Assembly: GCF_031877795.1 (NCBI RefSeq)
Contig: NC_133971.1
Location: forward strand, 86,576,446-86,640,445
Reading direction: 5' to 3'
Origin: Strix aluco
Lineage: Eukaryota; Chordata; Aves; Strigiformes; Strigidae
DNA: 64,000 bases
Within the stretch, counting starts at the first letter, position 1. Every line of letters begins with the position of its first letter. Made by a program: the position numbers and the translations under genes. This document shows positions 27,501 through 39,488 of this stretch, one piece after another. Under the pieces are notes generated by a model. It was given only the letters and a program-made list of their open reading frames with translations. It was not told the DNA's origin and ran no database searches.

Positions 27501-30500
27501 TCACTTTTAAAATTAGTTTCTTTAATCTTGTGTTTCAATGAACACAGTAAGAAAATACAAGTAGTCATGAACTTATATCTGTTTTGTAATAACATTTGTT
27601 TTATCTTACTCTCCCTGAGCCTGCCTATCTTTACTGCCTGGCAGGCCTTTGTATTGCTAAAATTGTAATGGCTGCCTGAAATTTTCCAAGCAAAAAAACA
27701 TTTCAGGTAGTTAGAGAGAAGTTGGAGCATGGATGAGATGGATTATCATCTTTAGTTTGTACTTCCCAAACTCTTAGTGAAGCATAATTGTGCATCATTG
27801 TATGTTATTAAAGACCAGTTCTTCATTTGGGAGAAAACTTGAGTTAACCCACTGAATATTTTCATCACTGTTACAGTTCCCACCTGCTGAACACAGAATC
27901 TTATTCCTTTTGCTTGATTTGGTTCATCTTATTTTAAATATGAACCAAAGTCTTTGTGCAGTTTTGTGGATGAAAGAACTCTGTTGAGAACTAGATACCA
28001 TTGTATTAATGCATTTTCCTTATCCGAGAAGCTCTGAAGCCAGTATTCCATTTCACAAACTCTCTCAGGCAATTAAAGGTGCTAAGTCATCGTCAGCCTT
28101 TGTAACACTTCTGATGAAGTGAAAGTCATTATAAAATAATGGGATTTGAAAAGTGCTAGTCTGACTGGGCTCTTATGTTGCACTCACCAGCTCATATTTC
28201 TCATATTACTAAATTTAGGACTGAGACCTCAGAAGTGTTGTGTTGGGGAGGGGCCGGGGGAGGGGGGGGCCACTGAGTAGGCACACAGACAGAAAGACCA
28301 GATCCCTGATTTCCAGTAGTAGAATAGTAGGATCACTGAGCCTCTGCTTCCCCTAGCCTCCTTCTCCTGTTTACTTATTGCTACTGTCATGCACTCTGCT
28401 AGGAAAGAAAAGCCACACGAAAATAAACAATCTTGATATGACAAGCAGTGCTAGCCGAAGAGGTTCACCAGAATGAAACAGAGAGTGTCCCAATGTTTTT
28501 TTCTTCTAGGGAGGAACATGTTCCCAAGGCATGTCCAGCGTTCATTCCAGTGAAACTGCTCTAAGCTACCTAGAGACACAGCTCACTTCCTCTGAATTGC
28601 ACACATTTAAACATCTTAACTGATAAGGGAGGGCTTGCAAGGAAGTGAAATGGGCAAAGCCTAACTATCATGTAGCTTTGCCCTAGACTATGTGTGGTAC
28701 TGAGCTTTACTGTGTGGTTAACGGACAGCTTTTAATTATTTCAGGCTCGTCGTTCCCAATAAGGGCTATTCGTCATTAGACCAGAGTCCAGATGAAAAGC
28801 CACTGGTAGCCCTGGATACGGACAGGTATGCAAAGTGTTAATAAGATGATATACATTATGATGCAAGCGAGTTTTCATGCCAGACTGCAGCACTGAAGCT
28901 AACTCCTGCTGAAACCGCTCTTGCAGGCCGCTCTCATTCTTCCTTGCCCTTTGGCATGTGCTGTTACTGGTCTGTGTGTGTAAACAAGTAGGAGAAGGCA
29001 TGAGTAAAGAGCACTGTGATGAAAGATGCTCTCCAGGGTCCCTTGATGTAACTTCTCTGTGCCTCAAGGACAGCTTCATGGCTCAAGACAGGGCTAACCA
29101 GGGAATACAGGTGTCTCTGATTGTTTCCTTCATTGCTGTATCTTGTCCTTCCCTGCAGTGATGATGACTTTGACATGTCCAGATACTCCTCCTCGGGATA
29201 CTCATCAGCTGAGGTGAGTTATACTGTCTCTTGCCATCCTTGCCATGAATGCTAATAGTAGAGCAGCCAGAACAGCTTAGAGTGGCCTTGTACTGCCAGA
29301 AATGGCTACACAACGAATTTACCAGTAGTGTAGACTCTAAGTCTGGAAGGGACTGTGGCAGAAACTGTGTCATGTTTCTTTCTTCTCTGGTGATCCAGCT
29401 GGCTCCATTCCCACACTGCCATGGTGCAGAGATCTGCCCGTCGGCTTTTTTCACAGCTACCTTTGGCTTCACTCGAGCTTTTCCCAGTTCTGCTTAGTCC
29501 TGCAGTGTTAGCCCACGTGGTGCAAAAGCATCAACTTGTCTGTCACACCAGCTTAGTAACCATATGATTGCCAAGGACACAAATAAAGGATCTGAGGGTG
29601 TGCTGTGATTTCTAGTTCTTTGTGCGGTCAGGGTCACCCAATGTGTGTTTACTTGGAGCAGGCAGACATTCCAGGGAGGACTTGCAGATATGAACTCTTG
29701 CCCTTTTGAAGAAAAAAGGCAGGAAGCTCAGGCTTGTTAATCCCTCTGCATTGTTTCTGAATATTGCCAAACTCTCCCCTGAATAAGTTGCTCAGCCTCT
29801 GGGATCTGATTTTATTTCCAGGGTGCTGAGCAGCCTTTCGGCACACAAGCTGCTGGGAGCTCTTCCACCGTATATCCCTTCCTTGCGCAAAATACATCTG
29901 AAACACAGAGAAACAGCCAAGAGCAGGGACCAGATCAAATGATCTGGGCCCTGATGAAGTATTGTTCACCCAGATCTGGTTAGACAGCACTTGAATCTGA
30001 GATTACAAAGAACCAAGAGGCTTTGCCACCTTTCAGCTGCTATAGTGTGCCCCAGACTGAGAGGAGGGACTGCCCAGCTGCCGGTTGGTTTATTAACATT
30101 ATTATTACATTACTTTAAAAGAGGGATTGTCTTCATGGAAAGATTATTGCAGAACAAAACAGTGTATCGACTTGCTGCTCTGGAATATCTCACTCTAGAT
30201 ATTCCTATTCTGGAAGAAGCTAGAACAGAAGGCAGCCCTCACCTATGGTCAAAAACTGGGACTCTTTCACTGATGGGGCAGCTGCTAATGATGGGGAAAT
30301 AGATTCCAGAATAAGAGACCTCCTTCATCTTCTGACCATCAGAAGTAAGAAGTCTCAAGTGTTTGACTGTTTGTCTCTTTGTCTGTAGCAGATCAACCAA
30401 GACTTGAACATCCAGCTGCTAAAGGATGGGTACCGGTTAGATGAGATCCCGGATGACGAGGACCTCGACCTAATCCCCCCTAAATCAGTCAACCCTACCT

Positions 30501-30547
30501 GCATGTGTTGCCAAGCCACCTCCTCCACCGCCTGTCACATCCAGTAG
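24484..30547 (+). CDS. FAM219A: FAM219A, C-terminal four coding exons (partial gene)
   Basis: FAM219A (human C9orf25) is a small conserved vertebrate protein of unknown biochemical function. The visible coding exons are 24484-24586, 28745-28825, 29159-29213 and 30389-30547, totalling 398 nt. All have GT-AG junctions and matching phases. The encoded segment runs from 'KQRELARKGSLKNG' through 'SPVNQQPKKNN', 'LVVPNKGYSSLDQSPDEKP', the acidic 'DSDDDFDMSRYSSSGYSS' and 'GYRLDEIPDDEDLDLIPPK' to a Cys-rich tail ending 'CHIQ' and TAG. This corresponds to about the last 132 of roughly 185 residues of the mammalian protein. No membrane segment or enzyme motif is visible; the Ser-rich stretch and acidic runs suggest a regulated, partly disordered protein (inference). 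The N-terminal exon or exons, supplying the start codon and the first base of the Glu codon split at 24484, are not found upstream in the window, so the 5' intron must exceed 24 kb. Confidence 0.95.
24587..28744 (+). other. FAM219A: FAM219A intron
   Basis: This 4.2 kb intron runs from gtaaag to ttcag. It holds no recognised gene, and its only notable content is the G-run cluster at 28245-28269. Confidence 0.85.
28245..28269 (+). other. G-quadruplex-type motif
   Basis: Four G runs of 4, 4, 5 and 8 bases are separated by 1, 2 and 1 bases. They lie on the sense strand of the FAM219A intron, so both the DNA and the pre-mRNA could fold into a quadruplex. Confidence 0.7.
28745..28825 (+). CDS. FAM219A: FAM219A coding exon b
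   Basis: The acceptor is attatttcag and the donor ACAG|gtatgc. The exon has 81 nt (1 + 26 codons + 2) and encodes 'LVVPNKGYSSLDQSPDEKPL' and the following residues up to a split Ser codon. Confidence 0.94.
28826..29158 (+). other. FAM219A: FAM219A intron
   Basis: A short 333-bp intron (gtatgc...ccctgcag). Nothing else is seen in it. Confidence 0.9.
29159..29213 (+). CDS. FAM219A: FAM219A coding exon c
   Basis: The acceptor is ttccctgcag and the donor GAG|gtgagtt. The exon has 55 nt and encodes the acidic-to-serine-rich segment 'DDDFDMSRYSSSGYSSAE', ending in phase 0. Confidence 0.94.
29214..30388 (+). other. FAM219A: FAM219A last intron
   Basis: This intron of about 1.2 kb ends in ttgtctgtag. 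The next three exon bases are CAG, which makes a tandem TAGCAG acceptor. Confidence 0.88.
30389..30547 (+). CDS. FAM219A: FAM219A last coding exon
   Basis: The exon holds 52 codons plus TAG at 30545-30547. It encodes 'QINQDLNIQLLKDGYRLDEI', an acidic stretch and the Cys-rich C-terminus. The start is set at CAG (Gln) because the mammalian protein, as I remember it, has this Gln; use of the second AG would remove only that residue. Confidence 0.94.
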   Translation, partial: QINQDLNIQLLKDGYRLDEIPDDEDLDLIPPKSVNPTCMCCQATSSTACHIQ

Positions 30548-33455
30548 TGAGGCCGGCAGGCTGTGATCAGTGCTTTCCACTATAACTGTAAAACTTAACA
30601 GCCATTGCTTCCTCCTATGGTAGGACGTGCACCTCTTTGTGTTCATGGAGCCAGGAGAAACCAAAAAATTCATTTTATGATTGGTTGATAAGTTATTTTA
30701 AACTATGGTTAAACAAAAGAGAAGTTGCTCAAAGTGCCAGGCAGTGCCTGGCAGAACTGACTGGTCTGGAGAGCAAATGCAGAGGGGTCCAGATATACCT
30801 CTTTGGTTGGTGTAGGCACCGGGGATATTTTGTAAGGTGTCTGTTCCAGAATGGGAAGGGTCAGATGGGGCTGCAGGTAATCCTGCCCACTGTAACTAAT
30901 CCATCTGTGAGATCAGGGCGTGAGTCTGAGGTGTAGGGGAGTTTTCCTAGTGAGAGGAGGTCAGTTCTTAATTCATTCACTAAACCTGTTTCATTTGCAT
31001 AACCAAAATGATACTGTAACTTGGGCGCAGGAATGGGAATGGAGCAGGGCATCCTTTCTTATGGCAAGGCTAGCCAGGACTAGCATGATGCAATTCATTC
31101 ACTTGTGAAGAAGATAAATAGGTGGCATTTCACTGTGAGTCCGTACTAGGTAGAGCTGTCATGTCACATATCCAATGCAATCTACCTTTAGCTCCACATT
31201 AAATTACCACCAAACACATCAGATTAAATCTACAATCCATCCATGCTCTTTAGGGATTCAGTCCTTGCCCAAGAATACCATACTCCTGAGTTCAGTCATC
31301 ATGTATACTGACTTCAGCATATACTTAATTTCTGTGAGACCCATCTGCTTCCAAAAATCTTAAACTTCGTTCAGCTAAGAAAAAATGAGTCCTGCACAAG
31401 ACAGGACTAGAGCTGTACAGTCTGAAGGTCAGCGCTAGAAAAGCTAGTTGAAGAAAGCACATTTTTACAGTGCTGGACTGTTGATACTCTCTCGACACTG
31501 TGTCTCTTGGTGCCTGTGGGAGAAGATTAATGCTGAAGGTATCTGTGTGGTGGTGTCAGACTTCAGGGGAGTTTTCAGCCACAGCAGGATTATGAACAGC
31601 TTCGTCTGAAAAAAACCCATGAGAGGAAACTACTGTTTATCCCATCTCAGCCCATTTGTGAACCAGGCTTTGTCTGTGTTATTGCTGCCCCATGTCAGGA
31701 GCAATTGTGTTTATTTGGTGCTGAAATAGTCAGGAAACCTGGCATTACATTAGATTGCTGGACTGAATTGCCAGTTCACCAGCAGATTGTTTTGAATGCA
31801 AAACCATTTCTGGAATTAGGAAACGTGTCCTATCCCTGACCAGTCTTACACTGCTGGCTTCAGCAGGTCTTGGGCAAGGGACAGGCTGTCATTTTTCTCG
31901 GTGTTGAAATCTTTTGCCACAGGCATGACTGTGTGTTTTCCTCCCCTTTGAGGAGGAAGGACCACCTGCCTTGGGTCATCACTTGCTTTATAGCCTGGGG
32001 AAGGGAAAAAGTGAGGGCGATTCTGAGCTTCTGGTCAGAATTCCCGAGTCACAAGGCAGAGCCTGAGCTCCACCCCATCAGATAGATTCCCAATCTGAAA
32101 TCTGCATGAAGTGAGCTGAGTCTTTAAGAAGTCCTCTTCATGATTAGGAGGAGATTCATTTAACATCTTGGGGTTTCATGCTGTGCAGTACGAAGCACGA
32201 TACCATCCACAGCATTAGTAAAAGAGCAGGCACACAAGATTCCTGGGATTTCTTATTCACTAACTGGTATGGGCAACTGTTAAACCTATGTTTGCTGCCC
32301 CCACCCCGCCCCAAAACAGCACACTGCTGTCCTGGCTCCAGGCCATAGAAAGAGGACTGAGTGGTGCTGTTTACTGAGCATCTCTTCCTCCTCGTGCAGA
32401 AATGCTGATTAACTTGCCAGCTCCTCTAGGACGAGTGTTTTCCTCAAGTGAATTCCTCTCCCTTTCTCACCATCTGATAATGCTGAAGGAGAATATCTCC
32501 AAAATGTTTGTAAAGAAGCATAAAGCATCAGGTCTCCAGTTCTTCGCTTATTCCTTCGTATGCCTGCTTTCCTCTCCAGTGCTAGCTCAGGTTGAGGTTA
32601 GCAGGCTGTGGAGGTGTGGGAAGAGCTCTAACAACACTGTGTAGAGAGAAAAGATAAAAGGGGAAAAACATTCCTTAAGGAGTCTTTAATGGGGAATGTA
32701 GTCAAAACCTAACAAACACTGTTGTCAAACCAAATCCTACAGGACATGACTGAGTATCCTTAAATCTTCACTCTTCTAAAGAGGTGCTTTGCAGTTCAGT
32801 ATTGGTACCATGCAACATCTTCATCACATTTATCCTCTTGGGTCAGTCTCTGTGCCTTCCAGCCGGGCTGCACACACTCCACCTTTCCCACAGCCCTTGC
32901 TCAGGAGCTTGGAGCATTTCAGTGTGCCTGCTAGAGCAACAAGTCATCTGCTTGCATGGGTCAGTCATGAAGGACTGCAGGTCCCACAGGTCTCTATCAT
33001 GCTGCTGTCGTGTTTGGTCTAAGACAGAATGAAGCTTGCTGACACTGTATCTCCCAGGGTTAAATGCCTCCTCTCTGAAGGACAGACCTTCCCTGATAAC
33101 CACTGCCCCACAGCATCACAGCCAAGTCCTTTTATTGCCCTTGTTGCTGGTTTTTGCCTGCCATGTTCAGTGAGGCATTCCTCAACCCTGCAACCCTGCA
33201 ACTGCCCTCAGCCCTTTGCATTGTGTGATGTGCATCTGCTTCTAGCGCAACCCTTTAGGGAGGGAGGGAGACTATTTTAAATCTTACACTCAATGCTTCC
33301 TCCAAATACAGATCGAAGCGCAAGCCAAGTGTTTTTTCCTGTGCACAGGAGTTGTTTGCACAAATAGCTGGTTTGGAATGACAGTACAGGACCATAAAAT
33401 GGCAATTTTTTGGCTTCTCCTCTCTATGCTTTGTGTTCATATATTTTATTAGGGG

Positions 33456-33461
33456 AATAAA
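33456..33461 (+). promoter_or_regulatory. Candidate poly(A) signal AATAAA
   Basis: A canonical hexamer 2.9 kb after the FAM219A stop codon, followed by a G/T-rich sequence. It could end a shorter FAM219A transcript. Confidence 0.25.
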
Positions 33462-36400
33462 GTAGAAAGGGTGGGGAAAAGTAGTTACCTGTGTAGGGTC
33501 ATTTTCAGGAAGGCTGAATGGATTAAGGCAATGCACATGTGGCAGTCACAGAAAATTGAACACTAACCCTTCTGAACCACAGCCCCGTGAGCAGGTTATG
33601 ACCATGTGGCGTGTTTGTTGGCTCATTATGGAATATGGTGGACAGTCTGTCAGTATATATTAACTGCAGATTGGGCTGGCTCTTCCTGTCTGGTCTCGTG
33701 CTCAGACCTTTGCTTCAGCCAGAAGGCTTTCCTTGTGCCCTCGTTGGATGTTACACTGTGGTGGCTTCCCAGGAAGGTGTATAGATACATGGCCGTTCTG
33801 GCACTACTCTCCTTAGACCAGTCTCTGCTGCCATGGCCTGGAGAAGGCAAAAGCAAAGAGCACGGACCCTGACTCTCTGTTGCAGCATTATACAGCCCTA
33901 AAATCTGCAGAGCTTTTGGGCACTCTCCTAAATGCAGGTTGCATGCAAGAAAGCAAATCGTTCCTTGTTCCAGTCTTTGCACCAAACCAGATGGTCTTCT
34001 CAGGCCCAATTTTCAGTCCAAAGTTGTACAGAATACCAAGGGGAGGAGCACCATGGGGTATGAAAGGCAGCATCGCTGTCCATCTAAATTACTATGCAAA
34101 CAGGATATAAGGATATTGATGCTGATGCCTCCACAAAGGAATTTGCATTTGATGCCTCCTAAATTGAGACTGGCTTTTTGTTAGGATTTTATTTAATTTC
34201 AGTCACCAAATTACCTGAGTTCAAGCAAGTCCTTTTATCAGATGTTAATTTTGCCCTTTAACGTGAACTGGCTTTGAACTTCGGGGTCTCTCAACTCTGT
34301 CTCTCTGGTCTCCAGACTCCCCATTTCCAGATGTCTGTGTGAGGAGGAACATCCTCCTAGTGTTGAGGAAGGTCCTTAGATAACATGGTCTAGTCTGCTT
34401 TTCTGGTGTTTGTAAATAAATTTTGGCTGAAAGGAGGCTGATGTCCAGGCGACCATCCCAAAGGCTCATTTGATGTCTTATCAGACATATCTTGAAGCCA
34501 AACCTTGGAAGAGCCACTGGATCATATCTGACTGCATGTCTACCCCCAACGTGTACGCTTGGCCATTAGCTCTGCTATGCTCTTCTGGCTGTCTTGCCGG
34601 CAGATACCTTGCGACTGCAAAAGCAGGCGACCAAGCCTGCTGCCTGGACTTTGAAAGGGACTTCAGGGTACTCCCCCATGGACAGGATGGACTCAGCTGC
34701 TTCTGAGTTTGTGTCTCCAGCTCCTTTCCCAAAAGGAGTCACCAGCTCTGTTCAGGTGTGTGCTGGCTGACACTCTGGTCTGAGATCTGGAGCAGAATCC
34801 TTTCCTCTCCATGCAGAGTGTCCTCAGGCTGGCCTGCGAGCTGTGCAATGGCATGCAGGAGGCTTGAAAAGTACAGTGCCCTGCATGTGACTCAATAGAA
34901 ACATAAAGATGCTTTTGAAGAAAAGAAGGACCCAGCTGGGCACCAGATGGAATGACAGGAAGAAGAAAACAAGCAGTAACTAGAAAGGTTGCCAAGTGCT
35001 GTCTTGGCCTAGGGCAGATCCCAGTTGTTGGAGTTAATTTATTTCAGTGCAGTGCTGATACCAGCAGGGCGAAAAGCTCTCTTTCAGGTATACACACCAG
35101 AAACACTGTGTCCCTGAGCTGGCACTGCAGCCAAATACTCCTGCGGAGAATCTGCTGGACTGTTAGAGCACAGAAATGAGATCCAGGGTCCTTTGCTGCT
35201 GTTGGCATGTGGTACACATTTGCTCTAAGCTCAGGCAAGTCACATGCCCTCTTGATGTCCATTCCCTTCTGCAGCACAGGGGAGAAACCTTCCTTCCCAA
35301 GATCCTACCACCACCCTGCATGGATGTTGCCAGTTGTGTGATGGGCACCATTGATAGCATAGCTCTGCAAGCAAGATGCAAAAAGCATGCTATAGAAATT
35401 TTGCTCCTATTTTCAAAGTACTACTCTGCTTTCCCTCTGTTTACCAGCTTCTGATGTTGCTTGCACGTGCCAGAAGGCTGCAGGGTGGAGGTTAGTAGAG
35501 AGATTAAACAGCATTCGGGGAAGATGTTTGGCAAGGATGTGTTTCCCAGTTATTTGGCAGCTGGCTCTCACACAACTGCCTTCTCAATCTGCATGCTGCC
35601 ACAGGGAACATGTAAGAAGATTTGGTGGCCCAACAGCACCATCCCCTGCTAGTAGAATTAAGGAATTTAGGAGTGCAACTGGGGTAGCAAGTGCTGGTGG
35701 GAGGGAAGAGATCAGTGAAGGGCTCGTTTGGGATGTTCCCACAGCCATTTCATGCTCTTACTTTTAGCATCCGTATAATCATCTGAGGGTTTATACTGGC
35801 AGTTTTGCCTGGGCTCTTCCTTTACTTTTTCATTCTCCCCTCTAAGCTTACATGACATATAGCCACTCTTACCTAGAATGAAGTAGGCTTTGTCACCTGA
35901 CTGCTGCTTGGCTCAGCAAGCACAGGCTGCACGTTCAGAAGAAACACCTGCACAGATGGGCAGTGCCACAGGGCAAGTTGGGCTAGGTTGAGCCTAAGGG
36001 GAAGGCATGGGAAGATCTTCATTTTAAGGTGCTTTTCACTTCTAGGAAAACATTGCATCCTTGTCACTTCCTTTCAAGGCTTTCCTGTGAGAGGGATTGC
36101 TCCAAACCTTGAACTGCATCTCATCAGACAAACCCACCTCTGTTACAGAGACACACAAGCCCTGAGGCAGAAAAGCTAGCAATTTAGCGTAGAGGAAGAG
36201 GTTGTGACCTGGGATTACCTACGGAAGATTAATGCAGGTTTCTCACAGGGGCTGGAGTCTATATTTTAACTCCCTGCACTGTGCATCTGAGCTGCTGCAT
36301 CGCTTCCAGAAAATTACACCTACATCCTCTCCTTTGCCCCCCTTGACTTTGGTGGCAGTCTCAGGATCACAGCAGCTAAACACTGCCTGGCTGAGCACTG

Positions 36401-39400
36401 GGGAGGCAAAGGTTGGGGACTAATTGAGATTACATGAAGCAGAGCACCGTGGCCCATGCAACCATGCAGCAAACCATGTTGCAAAGCAGCGCAGACAGTG
36501 GCAGGACAGATTGCAGCTTTCCCTGGTGCCTGTAGAGAGCAGTTCTTCCCATTGCTTCCCAGACCCATTTGCCACTGGTGGTGGCTCCGAACCTTTCTCT
36601 TTCTCTAAAAAGCTGCTCCAGCAAAAGATGGATTTGTTCCTGGAAGGAGCCCACCTAGCTGATTGTGCCTGGGCTGTGGAACCATTTCCATAGTAACAAG
36701 TTGTGATACAGGTGGTGGGATTGCATCAGGTAGTGGAAGGTACAAAAGAAGCCTCATTAAAATGTGACCATCTCAGATGTGTCAGTGGAAGCCATCACAG
36801 TAGGCACCAGGAAAAGAAAAGGCCACCGAAAGGCCATGCTGATATAAGTCCTGTTACCTGCTGAGATGTTTACTGTCCTGGAGCAGCATTTCTCCCCTAG
36901 TTGCCCATCCAGCTGCCCCAGGTGAACTCACCGGGAAGCACTGCTCTCTATCCAGGCTGTCTTCTTGCTTCTGCACCCCAAAAAAGCTGCAACTCCATTT
37001 GTTACCCACCTTTCTCGAGCCTGCATGATTTGGGAGATGGGAAGTTTTTTGGGAGATGTAATACAGATGCATGGAGAGAGCTGGAAAACTTGGACAAGCT
37101 CTCTTCACAACAGCCCTTATGGTTTTTATCACCTTCATCTCCATCCTTAGCTCAAAGATTTCTCTGCTCAGTTTCTTTGCATGGAAAAGCTGCGGTAGCA
37201 GCTGTGTCTGGCTTGTAGCTGCCTCTGTCCTGTGACAAACCCAAGACAAATGTTAGACCAGCGGGAGATCCAACAAATGTGATGGTGGGTGAGAGAGCGA
37301 GCAGGCTGGGATTTCTCTTCACCTGCCTGAAGTCTGTGGGGCTGAGGGTTCCCCAGGCTACTGTAAAACCTTGGTGTGATCCAGCAAGCCGAGCTGGCCG
37401 CCTTCACCCTTATGGTCTCAGTGCTGTGGGAGGTTTGGGACCCAAGCCCCTGCCAGCCCATGTGCTCCTGGGGCAGGCTGGAGACCTGCAGCAGAGGCAC
37501 CAGTGGATGCCTGTTGGCTGTGCTCTTGCTGAGCTGGGGCAGGGCACTGTAGAACACTCTGGTAGGGCTGTAGTTCTGCAGGGAGAAAGACTCTTGCAGA
37601 GGATGAAGTCTTTGCAGGGGAGAAAATTCGGAAAGGTTTTTTTTACCCCTTTTTTCACATTTTTAACCATTTTTACTCTTTCCACAGAGGTTATTGAACC
37701 TTCAGTTTAATCAAGGAAATGAGCCACCATGAAATAGCTTTCTGAAGGGTCTGAAAGCAGGTGCTACTTGCATGCAGAGCTGGTCTGTGCCTGACATGCA
37801 ACTTTCAGACCTCATTGTACATCCTGTAGCTGAGTCACCCTGTGCAACGGGGACTGGGGTGGGAGAGTCAGCTTTGGCCGTCACGCCAAACACACACAGC
37901 TTCCCAAACTGAAGAAGAATCAGACCAGGAAGTGGGGAAGGTGCAGTGACAGTAGAAGGATAGCTAGTTATTACAGGTAATCTTTGGTATCCGTGTCCAG
38001 TGATTAGTCCTAGAATTGCAAGCCTTGTTATATTGCACACGTCCTCCTTCCACTCCTCAAAGCAGCCATCGCCTTTCCTCCCCCCAACCCCATGCACTTG
38101 TGATGAGCATCAGAGGCGGTTGCACCAAAGTGACTCTTAGCCTGGTTCTGTGTCTCCTGAACCCACCCAAACCCAAGGCAGCTCGGATAGTTGTTGGCCA
38201 TCACAAGTGCAGTATCTCCACTCGGGTTTCTTTCCTTGTGTACCATAGCTTCCTCCGCACGCACTCTAGCAGGGCAGTACAGGAGGCTCTGACCATGTCC
38301 CAAGAAGCTACTTCTCCCCCTGGCAGCACCTTGCAGACATGCACCTTATTGGGAAGGTACTGGGTCAATGCTGGTGAGATCAAGCGCTGCCAATCTTGTG
38401 TAGGTGGCAGCTGATGGGGATCCGCTGGGGGAAGCTGGCAGAAAGTGGCTACTGTCCCTTTTCTTTTCTTTTTTGATGGAGAGGGGGATTTTTTTGGCAT
38501 TATGATTATTGTCCACCTTCCAGTGGCCAAGTTCTGGGCTGCATTAATAATTGGGGTTCATTGGCTGGCGGGGCAGGTATGGAGCTTTGCACCAACCTTA
38601 ATAGCAAACGTCATGGCTGTATCCAGAGCCTGGATACAGGCTGGGTTTCTCCCATGCTGGCAGAAATCTTTCAGCAGGCTCCCAATTGACATTTTTGGCA
38701 GACAGGGAAACAGCACTCCTTCGAGTCCAGATCAAATCTGCAATTCCATTTCGTGTCCTCAGCTTGGAAAAAAAACAAGCAAATGCTTCCCGGGTCTTCT
38801 TTCCCCATGCAGTGCCTGGCACCCCAGGGGAGGGGGTGGCAGGAGGCATTTCAGGATCACCAAAAGCGAGGTCCTTTTTGGATGTATTTAATGGAAATAT
38901 CTTTCAGGAGGAGAGACCTCCCGACCTTTGCGTTAATCTCAAGAGCAGGAGATGAATTTCCGCTGTCCTTGCATATACTGAAACATAGCTGAAACAGCCA
39001 AATGCAAAGTAGAGTTAAACGTAGGGTTTGACCTGAATAACCTTTTAATTAGGAAGATAAATTTGTTGTAGCTTGACCTTAGTCCATGTTAGGAACTTGC
39101 TAATCATTTGACATGCAGAGTGTATTAATGCTGCACTTAACTTGGCCATTGGTTTTATTATCTGGTTTTGGGAGTTTTTTCACTCCTGAAGCATCAGTCT
39201 GCATCTTGTATGGGTTTTCTTTTCTTTTTTTTCCTGTTCAGAACATGTAGCACACTGTTGTACTTCTGTTTCCGTCTGCGTAGAGTATTGCCTTAAACAG
39301 ATCAGTTGTGTTGTGGTTTGTTTTGGGTTTTCTTTTTCTACCATCAGTTTTATGCATTAATTTATTTAAAAATGTGGGGGTTTTTTTCAAAAACACAAAA

Positions 39401-39482
39401 CATGTATAATATTTTTTTTAACATTTCCATTGCAGTATTTATCATTGTTACTGGTTGTGTGTAGTGTAACAGAATTAATGAT

Positions 39483-39488
39483 ATTAAA
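39483..39488 (+). promoter_or_regulatory. Candidate distal poly(A) signal ATTAAA
   Basis: This lies at the end of a block with AU-rich 3' UTR character and about 1.4 kb before the SPMIP6 start. In mammals the two genes are also close neighbours (from memory), which makes it a reasonable distal end for FAM219A. Confidence 0.3.
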
